Assembly (NCBI RefSeq): GCF_022965805.1
Contig: NW_027331706.1
Span: 1 to 64,000, forward strand
Length of the DNA: 64,000 nt
Direction of reading: 5' to 3'
Source: Primulina eburnea
Taxonomy: Eukaryota > Streptophyta > Magnoliopsida > Lamiales > Gesneriaceae
Shown here: piece after piece, positions 1-11,439 of the stretch
How the letters are laid out: each line of letters opens with the position of its first letter
Numbering within the stretch: the first letter of the stretch is position 1
The notes under the pieces: model-generated
What the model was told of the DNA's origin: nothing
What the model saw: the letters and a program-made list of their open reading frames with translations, nothing else
Database searches by the model: none
Position numbers and translations under genes: made by a program

Positions 1-282
1 AGCCTTGACCCACTCTACTGCAGCTAAAGGATCGGAGCTGCCTGGAAACTCGGGTGGATCCATCCTCTTAAACGCAGAAAAGATAGCATCAGAACCAACT
101 GCTACTGGAGCAACCTGCCCTCTACCTTGGCCTCTGCCCTGGCCTGCTCCTTGCAGTCTAAGCAACTGCTGGATCTGCTCACTGTGTACCTTAGCCTGCT
201 CCTTCAGTAACTTGCCGAACTCGTCGACAACTCTCGAGGACGAACTATCCTCCCCCTCTGACGCCTTACGCTTAGGAGGCAT
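1..282 (-). CDS. Element A gag, N-terminal part (runs off the window)
   Basis: Read leftward from an ATG at 282-280, this frame stays open to the window edge (about 94 codons). It begins MPPKRKASEGEDSSS, followed by a charged Gln-rich helix-like stretch (FGKLLKEQAKVHSEQIQQLL), a Gly/Arg/Gln tract and then a DPPEFPGSSDPLAAVEWV-like segment, the usual lead-in to a Ty3/gypsy capsid domain. Gag would form the cytoplasmic virus-like particle. The start is supported by its position about 120 bp inside a PBS (402-413) and LTR (419-1926) on the same strand. The rest of gag and pol lie outside the window, so I cannot say whether the element is intact. The plus-strand frame over the same bases is only its antisense shadow. 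Confidence 0.8.
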   Translation of the reverse strand, partial: MPPKRKASEGEDSSSSRVVDEFGKLLKEQAKVHSEQIQQLLRLQGAGQGRGQGRGQVAPVAVGSDAIFSAFKRMDPPEFPGSSDPLAAVEWVKA

Positions 283-401
283 CCTAAACTCTACAATGCT
301 CACAAGACACCAATCAATACATAACAATAGATAGATGCAAAGAAAACATACCCGGACAGTTGAAAGTAGACGAAGTCATATGCATTGGTCCGAAGAACAC
401 C

Positions 402-413
402 GCTCTGATACCA
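402..413 (-). other. Primer-binding site of element A
   Basis: On the minus strand this reads TGGTATCAGAGC, the complement of the 3' end of plant initiator tRNA-Met. It lies 5 bp inside the end of the adjacent LTR, where minus-strand DNA synthesis would be primed. Confidence 0.9.
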
Positions 414-418
414 CTAAA

Positions 419-1926
419 TGTGACACCCCGATCCTCTTTTAAAATAAATACGCAGCGGAAATAAAATTTTTCTCTTTAAAATATACGGAAGGAGTTTCAA
501 AATACATTTCATCAAATATCTTTACAAAATAACAACATGATCATTTAAATGACATAACAAAAACAAAACATCATTCTATGATCATGCCAAAATCCTCCTT
601 CCAACGGTGTATGCATATGACCCCCGATCTACAGTCAACGTCCCGAGGCACCACTCTGATCTGCATCACATGAAAATAACTGAAATGAGAATAAATCTCA
701 GCAAGTGGAACTCTTATATAGCAATGAACAATAACTCTGATAAACATCTCTTTGAAATCATAAATACCATCAACTCTGAACTGTAAACTCTGAATATCAA
801 TAATATAGCAATAGCATAAAATATGATGGTATTTCTCTTTTGCTCTGGGGATTGATATCAATAGTATCTCTGCTCTGGGGTTGCTCGTATCCCAAATCGA
901 TATAAATACCGATAACTCTGAGGGATATAAGCCTCTGGGCGATGATCATCTAATATTGCATGCAATCTCTGACTATGTATTTATCAATCCGAAAACATTT
1001 AAACTCTTCTCTGGTTTTAACAATCACTTTGAACTCTATATATCTCTTTGTATTCCCTTTAATCAATAATGAGACATACAATGCCTCCAATACATATAAC
1101 AATACATACTATGGATCAAATGAAAGGGAATAACACAATAAACTCTTTGAAACACATACATATAAAATCATGTGAGCAAAAGGAATGAATTTCCACTTAC
1201 AAACCACAACAAACACCTCAACTTAGCTCTTGATCACCACCTACAACAAATAATCCACAAATAACACCAATATCAACTAAATATCCAAGATTACAAGCTA
1301 AATAATCCATAAATCCACATAAACAACCAACCTAAACAACTCTTAATTTACAACCTTAACAGAATCGCACCAAAAGCTTACCCAAGCTTCCTAGCACCAA
1401 GGAGAACGTCGAACTCAAGTCGAAATTCCAAACAAACGCTTGAATCGAAGATAGGAAAGGAAAGAAATGATGAAAAACCCTAAAATGGAGAGAAAATGCG
1501 AAAATGAGAAGGAAAGAAAAAGGAAAAGTGATAGCCAACCACTCCAAAATCGACTAAATATCTCGCCCATACCTTCACCGCGGGTGCGCCAACACAAGGA
1601 CCGCGGGTGCGCCTAAGTTACGGCATACTCAAAAATTCTGGAACACGAACAGCGCGGGTGCGGCGACGCAAGCAGCGCGGGTGCGGTCTCTACCGCAGGG
1701 GCGGTCTCTACATCACCGCGGGTGCGGTGTGCTCACGGCAAAACACTATTCCCATGCAACAAAAATCAAACCGAAACTCTGAAACGAACAACCAACATCA
1801 ACCAACACCTCAAGACAATAAAACTAACAATACTATAGCCCAAAAATACACTCTGAACATCTAATCAAATATCCCAAATAACAAACGAAACTTAAATCGT
1901 ACCGTACACCGGGCTCGGCTATTACA
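419..1926 (-). repeat. 5' LTR of element A (1508 bp)
   Basis: On the plus strand it runs TGTGACACCCC to GGCTATTACA, so on the element strand it starts TGTAATAGCC and ends GGGTGTCACA, with TG...CA termini. It is followed by a PBS and gag. The same family recurs as solo LTR S at 26947-28563, with the same termini and similar interior (a shared block near 600-700 and 27130-27240). The right edge abuts the satellite at 1927, so element A was inserted in the satellite. The other LTR and the TSD partner are outside the window. Confidence 0.9.
1577..1730. promoter_or_regulatory. GC-rich dyad array in the element A LTR
   Basis: Five to seven copies of a 14-bp dyad of the form ACCGC-GGGT-GCGGT occur here, some with one arm changed (GCGCGGGTGCGC, CGCAGGGGCGGT). 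The surrounding LTR is AT-rich. On the element strand the array lies upstream of a weak AT-rich candidate promoter (GATATTTAG near 1556). I infer a regulatory role only from the position and from recurrence of this dyad in other LTR families. Confidence 0.5.
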
Positions 1927-3484
1927 CATAAAGTAATCCATAAATAGAATCCCTCCCCTTCTTAGTCCTAGGCAACCCCAAAATAAAGTGCATAGAAATG
2001 TCAGTCCAAGTTCTTTTAAGAATAGCACGCAAAAGTGTTTTCAAAGTTCTATTTACAACTTAAGTTTGTCTATCCATTTGAGGATGACAAGTAGTATATT
2101 ACAACTTTATTGTGCAAAGTTTAGCCCATAAAGTAATCCAAAAATAGAATCCCTCGCCTTCTTAGTCCTAGGCAACCCCAAAATAAAGTGCATAGAAATG
2201 TCAGTCCAAGTTCTTTTAAGAATAGCACGCAAAAGTGTTCCCAAAGTTCTATTTACAACTTCAGTTTGTCCATCCGTTTGAGGATGACAAGTAGTAGATT
2301 ACAACTTTATTGTGCAAAGTTTAGCCCATAAAGTAATCCATAAATAGAATCCCTCCCCTTCTTAGTCCTAGGCAACCCCAAAATAAACTGCATAGAAATG
2401 TCAGTCCAAGTTCTTTTAAGAATAGCACGCAAAAGTATTCTCAAAGTTCTATTTACAACTTAAGTTTGTCTATCCGTTTGAGGATGACAAGTAGTAGATT
2501 ACAACTTTATTGTGCAAAGTTTATCCCATAAAGTAATCCATAAATAGAATCCCTCCCCTTCTTAGTCCTAGGCAACCCCAAAATAAAGTCCATAGAAATG
2601 TCAGTCCAAGTTCTTTTTAAGAGTAGCACGCAAAAGTGTTCTCAAAGTTCTATTTACAACTTCAGTTTGTCCATCCGTTTGAGGATGACAAGTAGTAGAT
2701 TACAACAATGTTGAGCAAAGTTTAGCCCATAAAGTAATCTATAAATGGATTGACGTAAAGTAATCCATAAATAGAATCCCTCCCCTTCTTAGTCCTAGGC
2801 AACCCCAAAATAAATTCCATAGAAATGTCAGTCCAAGTTCTTTTTAAGAATAGCACGCAAAAGTGTTCCCAAAGTTCTATTGACAACTTCAGTTTGTCCA
2901 TCCGTTTGAGGTTGACAAGTAGTAGATTACAACAATATGGAGCAAAGTTTAGCCCATAAAGTAATCCAAAAATAAAATCCCTCCCCTTCTTAGTCCTAGG
3001 CAACCCCAAAATAAAGTGCATAGAAATGTCAGTCCAAGTTCTTTCTAAGAATAGCACGCAAAAGTGTTCTCAAAGTTCTATTTACAACTTCAGTTTGTCC
3101 ATCCGTTTGAGGATGACAAGTAGTAGATTACAACAATATTGAGCAAAGTTTAGCCCATAAAGTATTCCAAAAATAGAATCCCTCCCCTTCTTATTCCTAG
3201 GCAACCCCAAAATAAAGTGCATAGAAATGTCAGTCCAAGTTCTTTTAAGAATAGCACGCAAAAGTGTTCCCAAAGTTCTATTTACAACTTCAGTTTGTCC
3301 ATCCGTTTGAGGATGACAAGTAGTAGATTACAACTTTATTGTGCAAAGTTTAGCCCATAAAGTAATCCATAAATAGAATCCCTCCCCTTCTTAGTCCTAG
3401 GCAACCCCAAAATAAAGTGCATAGAAATGTCAGTCCAAGTTCTTTTAAGAATAGCACGCAAAAGTGTTCTCAAAGTTCTATTTA
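1927..3484 (-). repeat. Satellite array 1, integrase-derived 200-bp monomers
   Basis: About eight head-to-tail monomers start at CATAAAGTAATCC at 1927, 2127, 2327, 2527, 2728, about 2754, 2955, 3156 and 3356. The last is cut at 3484 by the compound's LTR1. A 26-27 bp partial duplication lies at 2728-2754. On the minus strand each monomer encodes recognisable integrase fragments: a [20 protein letters not shown] segment and, in another frame, [20 protein letters not shown]. These are two parts of a gypsy integrase catalytic core with the middle, including the second Asp, missing. Short frames in single monomers are relics and not genes. Array 2 (55813-59727) has the same monomer, so the two were probably one array before M3 and the compound were inserted. 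Confidence 0.9.
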
Positions 3485-3638
3485 TGTAAGGTTCAAGATT
3501 TATTAGTCTTCATTAATACGATATTCGAAGGTGTGAGAGTGCATGACATTGCATGAGAAACACTAAGTAGAATGGGAGTAGGAAAGACATGAGAAAGGTA
3601 AGAAAATACCATAATAAGATGTGAAGAGTCGAAGCCTT

Positions 3639-3941
3639 GGCGCATGTGCGCGGAGAAATGCGCGGCTGTGCGCGAAGGAAGTCGAAGCCTTCGCGCATAT
3701 GCGCGAGATGAGGCGCGCATATGCGCGAGGGGGGCGTTTTCTATTTTTAAAGATGCGAATATCTCGCGCATATGCGCGAGACAAAGCGCGCAAATGCGCG
3801 AGTTGTCAAAATTCAGGAAATGCCGAGACGAAGGTCTCGCGCATATGCGTGAGATAAGTGGCGCATATGCGCGAGTGTTAAATCTGCCGAGACAGTAGGT
3901 CTCGCGCACATGCGCGAGTAATGCCGCGCATATGCGCGAGA
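3639..3941. promoter_or_regulatory. CGCGC-ATAT-GCGCG dyad array, LTR1
   Basis: About ten copies of a self-complementary motif, best form TCGCGCATATGCGCGA, often arranged as close pairs with 6-14 bp between partners. Variants with ATGT, CTGT, AAAT or ACAT at the centre keep the GCGC arms. The array ends about 45 bp upstream of the TATA-like run. Its GC-rich palindromes stand out sharply from AT-rich surroundings. Confidence 0.65.
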
Positions 3942-3985
3942 CGTGTACTTCATAAAATTTTCCATGTGTATTGAGGCATGCATTG

Positions 3986-3996
3986 TATATATATAT
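3986..3996 (+). promoter_or_regulatory. Candidate TATA box of LTR1
   Basis: TATATATATAT follows the dyad array by about 45 bp. The matching positions in LTR2 (10792-10804) and LTR3 (22870-22882) carry a similar run. This is the expected place for the U3/R promoter. No transcription start can be proved from sequence. Confidence 0.6.
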
Positions 3997-4907
3997 CTTG
4001 GCACGAAATTTCTTTCATACCATCAGAATAATCGAGAGTTGCAGAGGAAAGCTTCCATTTCTTCATACGGTTGAATTGTAGTTTTTGTAAGATTTACTTA
4101 TCCAAATTCAAATCCGACTTCGGTTTTGAGCTCCTCTCGTTATTAGCTACAAAGTGATGTAAGTTTTATGTAATTTCAACAAGTTTTGAAATTCAGATGT
4201 TTGGGAAATGAGAATATGATAGTTATATTGTGTTCTTGACGTATTGAGCATGATATATTTGTAAACGGATCAAAGAAATGATATCATATGCATTTCCTAT
4301 GAATTTCAGTATGATTTATGAATTGTTGGGACAGAATTATTGTGTTTTGAATGGATATTGTATTGGGTTATGATTGAGAATAAGATAGTGTTGATATCTG
4401 TTGAGAATTTGATTGACCGGTATCGAGAATTACGTCGTTATGCCGTCAGATTTTATTGGGATCACGTAGTGATTTGGTTATGTGTTGATTTAGATTAGAA
4501 ATTGATAGAGTGCGTATCCACATTTCCATTTCAGATACGTATTGGCGACCGTGACAGCGATTCTACGACGAAAGGTATAGTACATGTTTTGTTTGGGGAA
4601 TCACGACTCAAATGAGATTACATTTGAGTTTCCCAACCAAAATCACATACTTGTTTTATTGTTTATATCTGAATATGATTATGATTGTTTATAGATTTGT
4701 TTATAGAACTTGTATACAGATCTTGCTATGCTTTGGTTACAGATCATGTAGCATTGCATTATGCTTGTTTACAGATTTTGTATTCATGCATTAAGATAGG
4801 GCAGTCTGGAGATCAGGCAGACTACTAGATGTTCGGCGATATCTCAGCTTAGGGGAAGATCACCGCCCCTATTGTAGACGTGGATACAGATCAGGCCGAA
4901 GTCTAGG

Positions 4908-4964
4908 AATAAGACGTACAGCACCACGATTGGTAGGGTAGGTGACAGTCAGTGACGTCTTATT
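4908..4964 (+). other. Conserved inverted repeat in the transcribed LTR body
   Basis: Arms AATAAGACGT (4908-4917) and ACGTCTTATT (4955-4964) enclose a 37-base loop. An outer pair CTAGG (4903-4907) and CCTAG lies beyond. The same arms occur in LTR2 (16983-17039), LTR3, the M2 and M3 LTRs, E5 and E6, although other LTR segments differ. It lies downstream of the TATA box and so would be in the RNA. A role in packaging, dimerisation or reverse transcription is only a guess. Confidence 0.5.
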
Positions 4965-5457
4965 CACAACGGGATCCCTAGAGTTCTAGTCGAGTCGCAT
5001 CTAGACATGATTAGACTCGCATTTCATGATTATATATGAATGACATTCATATTAGCATGTTTCATGTTTTAGCTTGTTTTACTGCATGTATACATGTTTA
5101 TACTGGGATTTGTTCTCACCGGTTTTCCGGCTGTTGTTATGTCTGTATGTGTGCATAAAAACAGGTGGGGCAGGATCTGGGTCGAGACAAAGATGATCGT
5201 GTTAGCGTGGAGATCTCGGGCGTAGCAGATGGACCAGTAGTTGTCTTTTATTAAGTACTGTCTTTTAATACTGGTTAGTTGAGTACATACAGAATAAGAC
5301 ATGTATATTATGTTTGTATGTTGTAAAATAAATAAAGAACTGATGTTGTTTAGTTACATTTGAGTTAATGTAAAAAGCGAAAATTTGACCCACTTTTTAT
5401 ATTAATGATCCATTTAATCCCAAGAAAAAGAATTAGAGCCCGGGTCCCCACAACAGG

Positions 5458-5469
5458 TGGTATCAGAGC
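5458..5469 (+). other. Primer-binding site of int1
   Basis: TGGTATCAGAGC, complementary to the initiator tRNA-Met 3' end, follows LTR1 after the 5-base spacer ACAGG. Confidence 0.92.
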
Positions 5470-5709
5470 CGAGAGTTCCTTTAGACTAAGATAGGATAGA
5501 ATGAGCGGGGTAGATCGAGTCTTCTTCCTTGCTCTATGATGTGCTAGCATGTTTATTGCTTTCCTTACTACATGTTGTTTGTTATCAGAATGATTACAGC
5601 ATGTATTGGTTAAGACTGAATCAGAACTGATTCTAGATCAGAGGTAACTGACTAGAGGATGGCTGAGACAGTTGTATATTTTGTCTACTAATCCGTTGGT
5701 TTATTAGAT

Positions 5710-8700
5710 ATGCCTCCTAGAAGAGCAGTTGTGCCTCTACGACCAGCAGCACCAGAACAGGGGAGCACATCCGGAGATCCTATGGACGTTACGGCGACCC
5801 CTATGGAGACGTTGTTGAAGCGATTCCAATCCTTTCGACCTCCCACATTAAAAGGTACCGAGAATGCCATCGAGTGCGAAAGTTGGCTTGAGGACATTGA
5901 AATGTTTTTCGACTCTTTGGAGTATAGTGACGAGAAGAGAATAAAGCTAATTGGCCATCAATTGCAAGATATAGCAAAGAATTGGTGGTTGAACATTAGG
6001 AGAGCTTTAGAGCAGCGGGGTACCGAGATTACTTGGAAGGTATTCAAGACCGAGTTTTATCAGCGATTCTTCCCTGTATCATACTGTAAAGATAAAGGCG
6101 CTGAATTCGCAAACCTGAGGCAAGGGCAATTGAACATTGAAGAGTACGTTGCTAAATTTTCCTCTTTGCTTCGTTTTGCACCCCATGTTTCAGGCAATGA
6201 CGAGGCCATGGCGGATGAGTGTATAAATGGCCTGAATCCGGATATCTTTACGTTGGTCAATACTGGGAGACCCGATAATTTCTCGGATGCATTGAATCTT
6301 GCCAAAGGAGCTGAAGCAGGATTGCTTAGGCAACGGAGTGCTCCGTATGTTGCACCGAGTCCAAGACCGCCACTACCTCCATTCCAAGTTCCTCCTCCAA
6401 GATTTGAAAGTGGCGGTAGTAGCAGTGGCAGAAAGGAACGGCTGAAGGCGAAGGGGAAACAGTTTAAGCGACCTGGGAGCAGTTCGTCCAGCTCCAGCGG
6501 ATCAAGACAGACTGGTTTTGATCAAAGTTCAAAGACTTCAGGCGTCTACTGTAATTCTTGTGGAGGTAGGCATGCAACTGAACAGTGCAAAGGAGTTACA
6601 GGCCGATGTAATATTTGTAGGCAACCGGGGCATTTTGCCAAAGTCTGTCCACAGAGAGGTGTACAGCCAGCCCAGAGTGGACGAGCATCCGGGTCAGTAC
6701 CTCATTTTGAGCGGCAGGCGTCATCGGTACACTCTTTTCAGCCTCCACCAGCACCGACTCAACCCAGAGCTCGAGGTAGTCCGACAGTGAGTCAACCTCC
6801 GCGGCAACAGGCCCAAGTGTTTGCATTGACCGAATAGCAAGCACAAGATGCACCAGATGATGTGATAGCAGGTAACTGCTCTCTTTATGGTTATCCTGCT
6901 TATATCTTGATAGATACAGGTGCATCGCATACATTCATTTCAGAGCGATTTGCATTGTTGCATTCATTGCCTGTTGAGTCTTTGTTAGATGTGGTGTCTA
7001 TTAATTCTCCGTTGGGAAGTGGATTAATATCTGTAACTACGGTTAGACATTGCATTCTACAGTTTGAAGGGCATGAGATTGACCTAGATTGTATAGTGTT
7101 GGGTCTAGCTGATTTTGATTGTATAGTCGGTATTGACATGCTAACAAAGTACAGAGCCACCGTGGATTGTTTCCACAAAATTGTCAGATTCAGAACCGAG
7201 ATGACAGACGAGTGGAAATTCTATGGGAAGGGTTCCAGATCTCGAATTCCCTTGATTTCGGCTCTTACTATGAACAGATTGTTACAGAAAGGAGCGGATG
7301 GTTTCTTTGTTTAAGCTGTAGATATGCAGAAGTCGAGCCCGGCATTGGCAGATCTGCCAGTAGTACGGGAATTTCCAGATATTTTTCCAGATGAGATCCC
7401 AGGGTTACCTCCGGTTCAAGAGGTAGATTTTAGCATTGAACTTGTACCTGGTACCGTCCCTATTTCGAGAGCTCCATATAGGATGGCACCCATCGAACTA
7501 AAAGAATTGAAAGCACAGTTAGAAGATCTTCTAGCCAAGGGATATATCAGACCTAGTGTATCTCCTTGGGGCGCTCCGGTGCTGTTTGTGCGAAAGAAAG
7601 ATGGATCGATGCGGTTGTGTATTGATTACAGGCAACTGAACAAGGCAACGATCAAGAATAAATATCCTTTGCCTAGGATTGATGATTTATTTGATCAGTT
7701 GCAGGGATCCTCTGTGTATTCGAAGATTGATTTGCGTTCTGGGTATCATCAGCTTAGAGTTCGAGATATAGACATACCAAAGACAGCATTTCGAACCAGG
7801 TATGGACATTACGAATTTATTGTCATGCCTTTTGGTTTAACCAATGCTCCTGCGGTATTTATGGGCTTGATGAACCGAGTGTTTCTGTAATATTTGGATG
7901 AATTAGTTATTGTTTTCATCGATGATATTTTGGTGTATTCGAATAACAGAAATGAGCATGCAGAGCATCTCAGAATTGTTTTGCAGACGTTGAGAAACGA
8001 GCAACTGTATGCTAAATTGTCAAAATGTGAGTTTTGGTTGAATCGAGTGGTCTTCTTAGGACATATCATTTCTGGAGATGGTATTTCTGTAGATCCAAGT
8101 AAAGTGGAAGCTGTGATCAGTTGGTCGAGACCGACTTCTGTGCCAGAAATACGCAGTTTCATGGGCTTAGTCGGATACTACAGAAGATTTATCAAAGATT
8201 TCTCAAGTATTGCAAAGCCAATAACTCAATTGACGCAAAAGAATGCACCATTTGTTTGGTCAGAGGAGTGCGAGTCTAGCTTCCTAGAACTGAAGAAAAG
8301 GCTAACTAGTGCTCCAGTGTTGACGATACCTTCAGGTACGGGTGATTTCGTTGTGTATTGTGATGCTTCTCATAGAGGTTTGGGATGTGTTCTTATGCAG
8401 CGAGGCCATGTGATCGCATACGCCTCGAGACAATTGAAGCCACATGAAGTTCGATACCCCATTCATGATCTGGAATTGTCGGCTATCGTATTTGCATTAA
8501 AGATTTGGCATCATTATCTCTATGGCGAGAAATTTGAAATCTTCTCCGATCACAAAAGCCTGAAGTACCTATTTTCTCAATCAGAACTGAATATGAGGCA
8601 GCGTAGATGGCTAGATCTTCTGAAAGACTTTGACTGTGAAATCAAATATTACCCAGGAAAGTCAAATGCAGCAGCAGATGCCTTGAGCCGAAAGGTATGT

Positions 8701-10227
8701 GCCTTGTCCTTATCGACGATAGGAGTTACAAAATTAGTTGAAAGTTGCTGTTTCTCTGGATTAGCATTTGATACAGATAAGAAGCCACTACGACTTGCTG
8801 CTATTCAGGTTGAGCCGGACTTGATCAGGAGGACTAAAGAAGCTCAACGAACCGATCAAAATGTACAAAGATCGATTCAGATGGTCAGAGCAGGACATGT
8901 ATCAGAATATCAGGTACGTGATCATGTGTTGTACGTCAATAACCGTCTTGTAGTGCCAGATGTTTCAGACTTAAGACATCAGATTATGTCTGAGGCACAT
9001 TGCAGTCGGTTCAGTATTCATCCTGGTGGCAGGAAGATGTATAATGATCTGAAGACACAGTTCTGGTGGAAACAGATGAAGTCAGACATCGCAGAGTATG
9101 TGTCTAAATGCTTAAATTGCCAACAGGTGAAGGCCGAGAGGAAGAAACCCGGAGGTTTACTTCAAAGTTTAGCTATTCACATTTCCATGGATTTTGTGAC
9201 GAAGTTACCTCGATCATCCAGAGGCTGCGATGCGATTTGGGTTATTATTGACAGATTGACCAAATCTGCTTGTTTCATTCCATACAGAATGACGTATAGA
9301 CAGGATCAGATGGCGGAGATTTATGTTCGAGAGGTAGTCAGATTACATGGAGTGCCGAAGTCTATTGTATAAGACCGTGATCCACGATTCACTTCACACT
9401 TCTGGCACAGTTTACAGCAGGCTTTGGGTACGACATTACACCTGAGTACTGCTTATCATCCTCAGACAGACGGACAGTCAGAACGGACTATCCAGACACT
9501 AGAGGATATGTTGAGAGCCGTAGTGCTAGATTTTGGCATTAGTTGGCAAGACTCCCTACCTCTTTGCGAATTTTCTTACAATAATAGCTATCAGACGAGT
9601 ATCGAGATGGCACCGTTTGAAGCTTTATATGGCAAGAAGTGCAGATCTCCGCTATACTGGGATGACATCTCAGAGGTACCAGAACTTGGGCCAGATATGA
9701 TTCGTGACATGACAGAGAAGGTAAAACTCATTCAGAAGAGGATGAAGACAGCACAAGATCGACAAGCAAAGTATGCCAATATCAGACGTAGACCGTTAGT
9801 ATTTGAGGCGGGAGATAGAGTATTCTTAAAGATTTCTCCATTCAGAGGCGTTGTTCGATTTGGCAAACGCGGGAAACTATCTCCTCGATACATTGGTCCT
9901 TACGAGATTCTTGAGAAGATTGGCGATCGAGCTTATCGACTTGCACTTCCTCCTTCTCTATCTGGGATACATGATGTCTTTCATGTATCGATGTTGCGTA
10001 AGTATATGCCAGATGTTTCTCATGTCATTCAACCTGACGAAGCTGAACTTGATCAGACATTGAGCTATGTGGAACAACCGATACAGATTCTTGATCGGAA
10101 AGAAAAGAAGCTCAGAACGAAGAATATTCCCCTAGTGAAAGTCCAATGGAGTCGTCACGGCGCTGAAGAAGCGACATGGGAGACAGAAGCCAACATGCGA
10201 CAGAAACACCCCGAATTATTTCAATAA
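5710..10227 (+). pseudogene. gag-pol of int1, four in-frame stops
   Basis: One reading frame of about 1505 codons from ATG 5710 holds, in order, gag with a capsid domain and two zinc knuckles ([13 protein letters not shown] and [14 protein letters not shown]), aspartic protease ([11 protein letters not shown]), reverse transcriptase (FIDDILVY), RNase H, integrase (HHCC, DDE core, GPY-type tail) and a chromodomain-like end finishing KHPELFQ. Four stops break it: TAG 6835, TAA 7312, TAA 7888 and TAA 9370. Each is a base change relative to int2, and no frameshift is needed. An 18-bp in-frame deletion near 9177 removes a Trp-rich stretch (EWKWDH) just before the integrase core. From about 9680 onward it is nearly identical to int2, while upstream it differs every few tens of bases, which marks a recombination or conversion boundary. 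It is not expected to make full Pol. Confidence 0.9.
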
Positions 10228-10313
10228 TGTAAGTATTGATCTAACTTTGATATTATTATTTTTGATGCTTTCATTGATAGAATGATGTGCGATTTCGAGG
10301 GCGAAATCATTTC

Positions 10314-10328
10314 TTAGAGGGGGAGAAA
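10314..10328 (+). other. Polypurine tract of int1
   Basis: TTAGAGGGGGAGAAA lies directly before the TGTAAGG start of LTR2, where plus-strand DNA priming would occur. The preceding 87 bases are untranslated sequence with a GATTTCGAGGGCGAAATC palindrome at about 10291-10308. Confidence 0.88.
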
Positions 10329-10478
10329 TGTAAGGCTCGAAGATTTAGTTATCATAATCTGATGGATTCGTTGATAATTAAGATGATTGTAGATGTATTT
10401 CATTGGACTCGAAAAGAAAGGGAAATGTATAATAAAGATGTGAAAGATAGTCAAAAGAATAAGGAAGGCCGAAGCTAT

Positions 10479-10749
10479 GGCGCATATGCGCGAAGGAATG
10501 CGTGCATATGCATGAGAATTCCAGTAGCATTGGCGCATATGCGCGGAAAGAGTGGCGCATATGCGCGACATGTACAGCAGCCTTGGCGCATATGCGCGTG
10601 TTTAGTGGCGCATATGCGCGGAGCGTCCAGAAACATTGCCGCATATGCGCGAGTTTAATGGCGCATATGCGCGAGGGTGAAATTCTGCCAAGTTGTCGAG
10701 ACAGTAGGTCTCGCGCACATGCGCGAGTAATGCCGCGCATATGCGCGAG
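10479..10749. promoter_or_regulatory. CGCGC-ATAT-GCGCG dyad array, LTR2
   Basis: About ten GCGCATATGCGC-type dyads, with a decayed copy reading GTGCATATGCATGA at 10502. Most occur singly with 15-25 bp spacing, unlike the paired layout in LTR1, though the last pair before the TATA box (10712-10749) is the same as in LTR1. A TATA-like run follows at 10792. Confidence 0.65.
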
Positions 10750-11439
10750 ACGTGTATTGCAAAGGATGAGCCATGTGTATCGAATCATGCAATATATATA
10801 TAAATGGTCTTCTTTCTCTGCCATTCTATCAGCAGACCACCGAGGATAGTCTTAGGAAAAGGTAAGCTACTTTCTACCTTAGAATAGAGCTTGTGTAAGA
10901 TTTACACATCCAAATTTAAATCCGATTGTGGTTTTGAACTCGTCTCTTTATTAGCTACAAGGTGATGTAAGTTTTCTTCGATTCCAGCATGTTTTGACAT
11001 ATATGAGTTGGGAGAATTATGATTTAAGCTTTAAGATGTGTTCTTGAAGTGATGGTTACCATAGTAACGTAAACGGATCGTAAAACAGATATCGTATGTG
11101 ATGGTTTCGAATTCCAGCATATATTGAATATAGATTGTGCAGATTTTTGAGGATATGATGTACTCATGAGATCGATTATTGATTGTGGATATTGGATATT
11201 AATCTATATTGATATATGTTAAGAATTTGATTGACCGGTATCGAGAATTACGTCGTTATGCCGTCAAATTGTATCGAGATCACGTATTGAATTGGTTATG
11301 TGTTGATTTAGATTAGAAATTGATAGAGTGCGTGTAGTAGCCCGAATTCCAAATTGGGTAATTAACGGATTAATGGTGATTAAGAAGGTTTAATGTGTAA
11401 TTTTGACCGTGGTCATGATCGGACGGACCGAAGATGGTT

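Larger units (their letters stand above)
3485..5452 (+). repeat. LTR1 of the compound (1968 bp)
   Basis: It runs from TGTAAGGTTC to GGTCCCCACA, followed by spacer ACAGG and a PBS. The left edge cuts a satellite monomer at 3484. Inside are a palindromic dyad array (3639-3941), a TATA-like run (3986-3996), a conserved inverted repeat (4908-4964) and the body shared with the LTRs of M2, M3, E5 and E6. Its U3 differs strongly from LTR2 and LTR3, so LTR1 was not made in the same transposition event as those. Confidence 0.9.

Noticed and set aside
5..334. 109-codon plus-strand frame
   Set aside because: It is the antisense shadow of element A gag, which has PBS and LTR on the minus strand.
2722..3057. 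Frames of 63-141 codons in the satellites (also at 55728-59554)
   Set aside because: They are repeated readings through integrase-derived monomers with a frame change in each unit. No promoter or unique sequence supports a gene.
3493..4004. Several overlapping frames on both strands rich in RICAR and AHMRE/AYAR words (also at 10287-10849, 22365-22902, 46780-47242, 51980-52329)
   Set aside because: They translate the GCGCATATGCGC dyads and exist on both strands only because the repeats lack stops. They lie in U3 and have no start context or domain.
6835..9372. The idea that in-frame stops in int1 are programmed readthrough sites
   Set aside because: The four stops lie at different domains and int2 has sense codons at each. 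There is no shared readthrough context, so these are ordinary mutations.
10479..10749. CRISPR-like look of short repeats with short spacers
   Set aside because: The repeats are 12-16 bp, imperfect and palindromic, with irregular spacers. They sit in plant LTR promoters and no cas genes are present.
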